Positions 1 through 11,694 of a stretch of 11,694 bases of DNA are shown here, piece by piece (position 1 is the first letter of the stretch; each line of letters begins with the position of its first letter). The notes under the pieces were generated by a model that did not search any database, was not told the DNA's origin, and saw only the letters and a list, made by a program, of their open reading frames with translations. Origin of the DNA: Ectocarpus siliculosus (lineage: Eukaryota; Sar; Phaeophyceae; Ectocarpales; Ectocarpaceae); assembly GCA_000310025.1 (NCBI GenBank), contig FN649727.1, positions 6,792,781-6,804,474 of the forward strand, in the 5' to 3' direction. The position numbers and the translations under genes were made by a program.

Positions 1-1626
1 GATCGCACAAGGAAGGGTGTTGTCACAGACAGCCCTACTATAGGTGGCGTTCCTCGTCTAAGCAGCAGTGAGTGGATGGATGGTATCTGCCTCAGGGCAC
101 TCGGAGCAGCAAGTTCGAGGTTGAGCTCCCCGACAAGGAGCGGTCACGTTTGTCAGTTCTGCGCGGGCCACGACCACGCTGGCTGGTGTCTGCGCCGATC
201 GCTCGACACGAGTGCGTCCTGCTCTGGTTCTCTTCCACCAAAAGAAGATATCTCTTCGTCGACGTCTATATGGAGCCCTCAACTCTGCGTGAGCGTAAGC
301 TCCGGAGTGTGGCGGGTATGACCTGCCACCGGAGGCTGGCTATATTGTTTCGTGGAGTGCGGCGAGGAATGCCAAGTGGGATCGAGCGAAGTCAGTCAAA
401 CTCCCAACCTCGAGATCCATCAACCACTCGCAGGTTTTCAGAGTCAGAAGAATTAGCGATCCTTGGACAAAAGTGATCTACTGTAGTGCAACACATCTCT
501 CTATGTGTGTCTGCACTCTATGTGTGTGTGTGTTTGTATTGCATCGATATACCATATTCTGACCTCCACAAAGCCCCCGTCGTTCTTCGCCGAAAGCTCA
601 GCTTGTTGGAGTTGAGGTTCGGCGCTCATTGAATGGGTAGTTTGTCGTGGAGCAGGTATGGATGTATCGCTGGTGTAAACACAGCTTTTCAAGTGCCAGC
701 GTGTGTTTGATCCGTGCCGGCCTTGTTCTCGTGGTTCCACGGTAGTCTGCTTGCTGATCTTTAGCGCGGGTTGTTGGTGCCTACTTTTTATTCACGCGCG
801 TCTGGTTGCTCATGTAGATACCAATTGATGGCCCTTCGGTAGAATCGGCGATGGCGTTTTGGACAAGCGGCGTGTTTTCTTCGGAAGGGATTTCGAGGGT
901 GCTGGAGGAGTGCTTTCGACCACAGCGGTTTGCTTTTGTGCTTTTTATTTGATCTCCCCTCCTTGCCTCATCTCTACGAGAAATGCTCCACTTTTTGTCT
1001 TTCTTCGCGTGGTTTAGTCACGTGTCCGTTTCTCTTGGATACCTGCTCGCCGCTTCTCTGTCCCCTTTTTGGGCTACCAGATTGCTTCTTTGAACGCGTC
1101 AACAAGGCCAGCATGGATAAGGGTAGGCCACCGCCAGTGACGATAGTGAGTGAACGTGCCCCGACTTGGGCATTTGTAAGCCATGGCCACGTTGCTGCAT
1201 TCCTCTGACGATTTTGAAGCTTTCCACTGCGGACGAGGCGTGTCTGTCTGCATGCGCCGCCAATCATGTGATGAGATGATCTGCTCAGTTTTGGCGTTTT
1301 CTCGGTTCCAGGTCCTGTGTGTGGAGGTACATATGCATACATACGGCTTCAGACCCTGCGTTAGTTCGTGAATGAATAATATTACACCTCATATTGAGTG
1401 CCTTTCTTGGCTGGGCCGGTTGTTCTACAAGATAGTGGCAACGTTCTTGCTTCTCGGCTTCCCCTTTTTGGTGCATTGGTGCGACAGCGGTAACTCGTGT
1501 CTACATTTTGCAATGCTTGCAAGGCCGTTGGTCCTCACTACTGCAGCGGTTGGTATGTCCTATCTTCCATCAATTTTACAACATGCAATATACCCCTCGG
1601 TGTCTTTCGATGAGCGCGCATCGTGT
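1..1626. other. Region without a recognisable gene
   Basis: The first ~480 bp are GC-rich with overlapping open frames on both strands. The longest runs 72-476 on the plus strand, has no ATG at its start and resembles no known protein. From about 480 to 1600 the plus strand becomes T/GT-rich, with pyrimidine-rich tracts near 940-1010 and 1440-1475. This texture would suit the 3' UTR or introns of a plus-strand gene whose coding part lies to the left of the window, but I cannot show that. No RNA gene or repeat beyond the TG tract. Confidence 0.45.
521..532 (+). repeat. Short (TG)6 microsatellite
   Basis: Six TG units, preceded by a duplicated CTCTATGTGTGT block at 499-510 and 516-527. It lies in a T/G-rich noncoding stretch. 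Confidence 0.8.
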
Positions 1627-1654
1627 ACCGTAATAGTCGGAGAGATGGCACCGG
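1627..1654 (+). repeat. Left terminal inverted repeat
   Basis: 28 bp, perfectly complementary to 2546-2573. It contains the first copy of the 18-bp unit (1636-1653). Pairing stops abruptly on both sides of the 28 bp. Confidence 0.85.
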
Positions 1655-1689
1655 TCGGAGAGATGGCACGGGTCGGGGAGATGGCACTG
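1636..1689 (+). repeat. Three tandem copies of an 18-bp unit
   Basis: Units at 1636-1653, 1654-1671 and 1672-1689 follow the consensus GTCGGAGAGATGGCACCG with one to two changes each. The 18-bp period keeps the reading frame and would translate as VGEMAP/VGEMAR/VGEMAL, which is why a repeat protein seems to appear here. Single copies elsewhere in the element show that the DNA unit, not a peptide, is what is conserved. Confidence 0.9.
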
Positions 1690-1740
1690 GGGTGCGCAAA
1701 GAAATACAATAACGGCACGATTTAATTCGATTTGCGTACC

Positions 1741-1790
1741 GGGGTCGGTGAGATCGCACCGGGTGCGATGGGTGCGATCTCACCGACCCC
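1741..1790. repeat. Perfect 20-bp inverted repeat with 10-bp spacer
   Basis: The arms 1741-1760 (GGGGTCGGTGAGATCGCACC) and 1771-1790 are exact reverse complements, separated by GGGTGCGATG. Each arm contains a variant of the element's 18-bp unit, so this is a head-to-head pair. It could extrude as a cruciform or form an RNA hairpin. Confidence 0.9.
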
Positions 1791-2545
1791 CAAATCCAAG
1801 CTTGAACTCCTGTCAGCTGCCAGAATGAGGTACATGTGCGTACCTTTTCCACGTACGTGGGGACGGTGTCAGCGGAGCGCCAGTCCTGTCCTGTATGTAC
1901 ACATCCATGGTCGCGGACCACGCGGGATGCCAGTTGCCAACCGTACACTCAACCAAACACACAACGTACAAGCCGCACCCTACCCCACCTTACACAACAC
2001 GAGACTATTGTACTGCTGCGTACGTACTGCTATCCGTAGAGAGGAAGACCGAAACGAAAGCGGAGACAGCCTGATACCGTACGTACCGGTGCCTCAGATG
2101 GACACCACATCGTTTGTTGTCCTTATCACGCCACAGCCAAACTCGCCTTCAAACACAACACTACTCGCGTGCATGGAAAGCTGTTACGTACCAGCCTACA
2201 TTGCCGTTATCGGTGTGCTTCCAACCAGCTACAACGGTACCTACACGTACGCTATATTGATCAATAGCATTGTCAACTAGCGTGTGAAGAAGACCGTGTG
2301 TGGGGGTATTCCTACACTGGTATCAATACTATCGCACCGGTCGGGGAGATGGCACCGGGGTACGTGCATGCAACACCTGCTGTGTGTATTTCATTGGGGA
2401 TGGCACCGGTCGTAGAGATCGCACCGGGGTGCCTTGAAAAAGCTAAACGAAATAATTTGACTGCATTTCCGCACCGGGGTCGGAGAGTTGGCACCGGGGT
2501 GCGATAAAAAACCCGAGGAAAAAACATTTAAAAAAATGATCGCAC

Positions 2546-2573
2546 CCGGTGCCATCTCTCCGACTATTACGGT
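2546..2573 (-). repeat. Right terminal inverted repeat
   Basis: The perfect inverted partner of 1627-1654. Just inside it, 2538-2545 reads ATCGCACC, a further fragment of the variant unit seen in the palindrome at 1741-1790. Confidence 0.85.
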
Positions 2574-3791
2574 TTTTCCCTCGGGGCGTGACGCTGCTTT
2601 TGCCGAGGTTTTCCCGAGCAACGTGTTGACGCCTCTCCACTCCTCGCCCCCTCACCGCCAACCATCGGCCGTTGTTTTTTTGCCACCCTTCTTGCCGGGA
2701 TAATAACAGGGCGTGTGCTTCGACGAACAGGTGGTGGACTGCATCCCAACGGAGTCGACCGACGTGCGCCTAGATTTTGTGTTGACGCCGACCCGAACGT
2801 TCAGACGAGATGCGGAAGGCGTCGACGATGTTAGCGGGCCCCCTTGTTGAGATTGAAAGGGTTTTTTTTGCTGGTCGTGGCAAGATGTTCAAAGGTGTAT
2901 CTACCCATCGTTTTGACGCGTCGATCGCACGGTCATCACTTGCTTATGTCGAACCTACGTCAGAGTGTGTCGGGCTGCAGCGGCATCTTCCAGCAATCAT
3001 CCCGCCGGTAAACGCAGCTGTAGAAATGACGACCACCCGGGGGATTCGTTGTTGGCGAGCAACAACACGACTGACTCGCGGCTGCGAGAGTACGATGCGT
3101 ACGTAGCTGAGAGACTGTTTGAACCTTGCGGACACTTGTAGAGGAGGTCCCAGAAGGCGTTCCAAAGCAGAAGCTGGGTATTGTTTCAAAAGCAAGCCAA
3201 GCTCTACCGAGCTTGGGAACAGCAGCAGCAGAGCTGGGTAATTGACTTGCCCAGGGTTTCCACTGTCTCTGTTCCTTGCACTGCGCGGTCGGCGGGGTCG
3301 TTCGTGAACACCGGTGTTGGACGACTCACCCACGATGATCACAACAAAAAAGGGCAAACCGACCGGCCAGATGGTCTACTGCTGTAGGTGGCAACCTCGC
3401 AAACCCTGTAAATGTTGGCAAAGGTACGGGCAGGTGGTTCGATTCTCCTCCAGGTTCTCGCTTCTGTCGAGTGTACCTTCCGCTTTATTACTGACCGGCA
3501 AGCAGAACCTTGAACACACACGGGGAACAGTTGGCCGTCAAGAGGAGGCTAGACTTTTTATGCCTGACGATCGGCGGCCTTGCCATTAAGGCCAGAGGTA
3601 GACAAGCACGCGTGTGCCATTCCCATGGCAGGTGCTGTGTTCGGGTTAATGCGCTACCCCGGTGTGCATAGCAAGCCAGTAGGGTAAAGGCGTAAAAGCG
3701 GCATCATGGGAGGGCAACGCAATCAAAAGCAAGACCTTCGGGTTCAACTACTTGTAAGTCGCAAGTGACAGAAGCACAACTTCGATGAACC
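2574..3791. other. Region without a recognisable gene
   Basis: Only short frames occur (98 codons at 2810-3106, 91 at 3314-3589, and similar). Some stretches look protein-like, such as the plus-strand frame 2707-2850, but neighbouring segments shift frame and contain stops, so at most this is decayed coding DNA. A small perfect stem lies at 3197-3216 (CCAAGCTC, loop TACC, GAGCTTGG). No RNA gene recognised. Confidence 0.45.
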
Positions 3792-4496
3792 ATGGCAGCA
3801 GACGCACACGTGGTGCCAGCACATGTTGCCCTCGATAAACCGTGCTGCCACGGACCGACGATTTTATCATTGTTCCCAGCCATCCAAAAACGGCATTCCA
3901 AGTCTCGGTTCGCTGAGGTTTTGTTCTTGAGAATAAAATTAACAACAGTAGTGAAATCTGCCTGCTTCAAGCTCGTTAAAGCTAAACACACTTCGCCAAC
4001 AGTGACCCTAGCTCACTGGGCGTTGAATAAGGGTGGGTGGGAACGGGCGATGACGGGGGGTGGGCACAAACGGATGGGAACGCTCTCACACAAAAGCAAG
4101 CAACACGCACAGGAGAAATGCCCTGCATATTCCGCTGACCGACCAAAAAAACACTTCACAAAATGGGCCCCTGCCTGCTGGTGGCGGAAAGACTTTCCTC
4201 GGACGAAGCTTGAAATCAACCCCGGCGTACGGCCGTTCTCACACTCTCACGCGGGGATCCAAGACTCAGAAAAACTGCGTGTGTCCGCCCCCCCATCACC
4301 ATCGACTACAAAACCCCAACCAGCGCCTCCCATCGAGACACAGCTAGAGCCAACACAAAAGACGACGACGACGACGACGAGAAAAGCCATGCACACGAAG
4401 TACACGCGCACGGAGCGCAATGGATACCAACGAGCGGAAGCGACCCCCGTTACATCCTGTATTTTTTTTTTGGTCAAGAAAGTCCTCTATTGCTAG
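3792..4496 (+). CDS. Hypothetical ORF, 234 codons, doubtful
   Basis: A plus-strand ATG frame of 234 codons ending TAG, convergent with eIF4A. The ATG sits in ACCATGG, a good eukaryotic start context. The translation is rich in K, T, H and P, has no domain I recognise, and includes a run of six threonines from a (GAC/ACG)n microsatellite (4361-4380) followed by basic residues. For a chance frame it is fairly long, but the biased composition and the position opposite the likely eIF4A 3' UTR argue against a real gene. It may be the antisense of a long 3' UTR. No signal peptide or clear membrane segment seen. Confidence 0.18.
   Translation: MAADAHVVPAHVALDKPCCHGPTILSLFPAIQKRHSKSRFAEVLFLRIKLTTVVKSACFKLVKAKHTSPTVTLAHWALNKGGWERAMTGGGHKRMGTLSHKSKQHAQEKCPAYSADRPKKHFTKWAPACWWRKDFPRTKLEINPGVRPFSHSHAGIQDSEKLRVSAPPSPSTTKPQPAPPIETQLEPTQKTTTTTTRKAMHTKYTRTERNGYQRAEATPVTSCIFFLVKKVLYC
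4361..4380 (+). repeat. (GAC)n trinucleotide microsatellite
   Basis: Six perfect GAC units plus a partial one. In the doubtful plus-strand ORF it reads as ACG codons (threonine run). It is likely to vary in length between individuals. Confidence 0.9.
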
Positions 4497-4908
4497 CCCG
4501 CCATTGCGCTCTTAAACCGGCTTACAAATCCTCCTCCCCCCCGTACCACCTCTTATCCTTCGATGCATGCAGAGTACTCGATAGAACAAGTAGCGAACCG
4601 CCTGAAATCTTGACAAAGGTCGTGTTTTCCTGCCCTGCAGCTTGAAAGTTTTACTACAAAAATCGAGGGCTTTATCCTCCCTGTCTCTTCCGCCACGTGA
4701 TCAACGATCAGAAAAGACTGCCAGAAAAAAAAATAACAGTTCACACAGACATGCTAATAGGTGAAATCCTTTCAAAAAGAGTAAGTATTGTAGAACTTCG
4801 TGCATGGCCGTGCGGCGGGCGGAAACACGCGGAAACTCATTAGCGTCGAAGCGTCGAGAACCCCTCTTCTCCCTCCTGTCAACCGCCTCATTCTATAGCG
4901 AAACCGGA
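4497..4908 (-). other. Probable eIF4A 3' untranslated region (downstream limit unknown)
   Basis: Directly downstream of the eIF4A stop. I see no convincing coding frame. The transcript strand has T-rich patches (for example 4725-4735 and 4646-4656). No AATAAA occurs on the minus strand between 4908 and 4000, so I cannot place the poly(A) site; an imperfect or lineage-specific signal is possible. If the 3' UTR is long, it would overlap the doubtful plus-strand ORF at 3792-4496. Confidence 0.5.
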
Positions 4909-11656
<6,748 letters not shown>

Positions 11657-11694
11657 CTTCAAAAACAAGACATGGCCGCACAACGAGGTAGAGA

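Larger units (their letters stand above)
1627..2573. mobile_element. Putative non-autonomous DNA transposon with 28-bp TIRs and subterminal repeats (947 bp)
   Basis: The left end 1627-1654 starts ACCGTAATAGTCGGAGAG and is the exact reverse complement of 2546-2573 over 28 bp. Inside each end are extra copies of the same unit, GTCGGAGAGATGGCACCG or variants with ATCGCACC. Direct copies start near 1636, 1654, 1672, 1744, 2340, 2409 and 2479, and inverted copies lie at 1771-1787 and 2548-2564. Multiple subterminal copies of the terminal motif are typical of several DNA transposon superfamilies, where they bind transposase. No transposase is encoded: the internal frame 1732-2280 starts with TTG and resembles nothing known. 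I could find no target-site duplication next to the TIRs, so insertion is unproved and the superfamily cannot be assigned. Confidence 0.62.

Noticed and set aside
72-476. 134-codon plus-strand frame near the left edge
   Set aside because: It begins right after a stop with GTG, has no recognisable domain, and the other two strands or frames are nearly as open. A terminal exon of a gene to the left cannot be excluded, but nothing supports it.
1636-1689. CRISPR-like or repeat-protein array
   Set aside because: The units are 18 bp and directly adjacent with no spacers, in a eukaryotic genome. Scattered single copies show a DNA-level subterminal repeat instead.
1732-2280. 182-codon plus-strand frame inside the TIR element, as a possible transposase
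   Set aside because: It starts with TTG, its first part is just the repeat units and the palindrome translated, and no DDE-type or zinc-finger pattern is visible.
2707-2850. 48-codon protein-like plus-strand frame
   Set aside because: Short, without ATG context, followed by stops and frame changes, and matching no family I know.
3400-3470. tRNA-like T-loop word (GGTTCGATTCTC)
   Set aside because: The flanking bases do not form a 5-bp T stem, and no A-box or acceptor stem can be placed upstream at the right distance.
11671-11676. ATG on the minus strand at the right edge as the eIF4A start codon
   Set aside because: Its frame reaches a stop within a few codons, before the exon. The in-frame codons just upstream of the acceptor do not include an ATG, so the start lies in an exon outside the window.

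Overview
This is eukaryotic nuclear DNA. Its one secure gene is a spliced translation initiation factor eIF4A (a DEAD-box RNA helicase) on the minus strand, in seven exons between 11656 and 4909. All visible introns begin GT and end AG, are phase 0 or 1, and run from about 360 to 3,050 bp. Intron-rich genes with long introns, GC-rich exons and CA/TG-rich noncoding DNA suit a multicellular stramenopile such as a brown alga. That lineage call is inference: the helicase is too conserved to place the organism, and I could not search databases.

Layout by region: 1-1626 holds no recognisable gene. 1627-2573 is a 947-bp element with 28-bp terminal inverted repeats, many subterminal copies of an 18-bp unit, a short perfect palindrome and an interior rich in GTAC; I read it as a non-autonomous DNA transposon. 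2574-3791 has only short unconvincing reading frames. 3792-4496 is a 234-codon plus-strand ORF of doubtful reality, convergent with eIF4A. 4497-4908 is probably eIF4A 3' UTR. 4909-11656 is the eIF4A gene; its first coding exon, with the start codon, lies beyond the right edge of the window.

The 398 visible residues include every helicase core motif: Q, I (AQSGTGKT), Ia (PTRELA), Ib (TPGR), II (DEAD), III (SAT), IV, V (ARGID) and VI (HRIGRSGR), ending in a typical eIF4A tail. The gene looks functional: all exon junctions keep the frame and no stop interrupts it. The 3,050-bp intron splits a glycine codon inside motif I and works as an insertion trap. It contains three copies of a ~95-bp dispersed repeat and a large imperfect inverted repeat (about 10010-10690). 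The right arm of that repeat carries a protein-like frame on the strand opposite eIF4A, broken by one TGA.

I saw no defence system, operon, CRISPR array, rRNA or tRNA. The most unusual material is the TIR element and the intronic foldback, which could give a long hairpin when the eIF4A pre-mRNA is transcribed.
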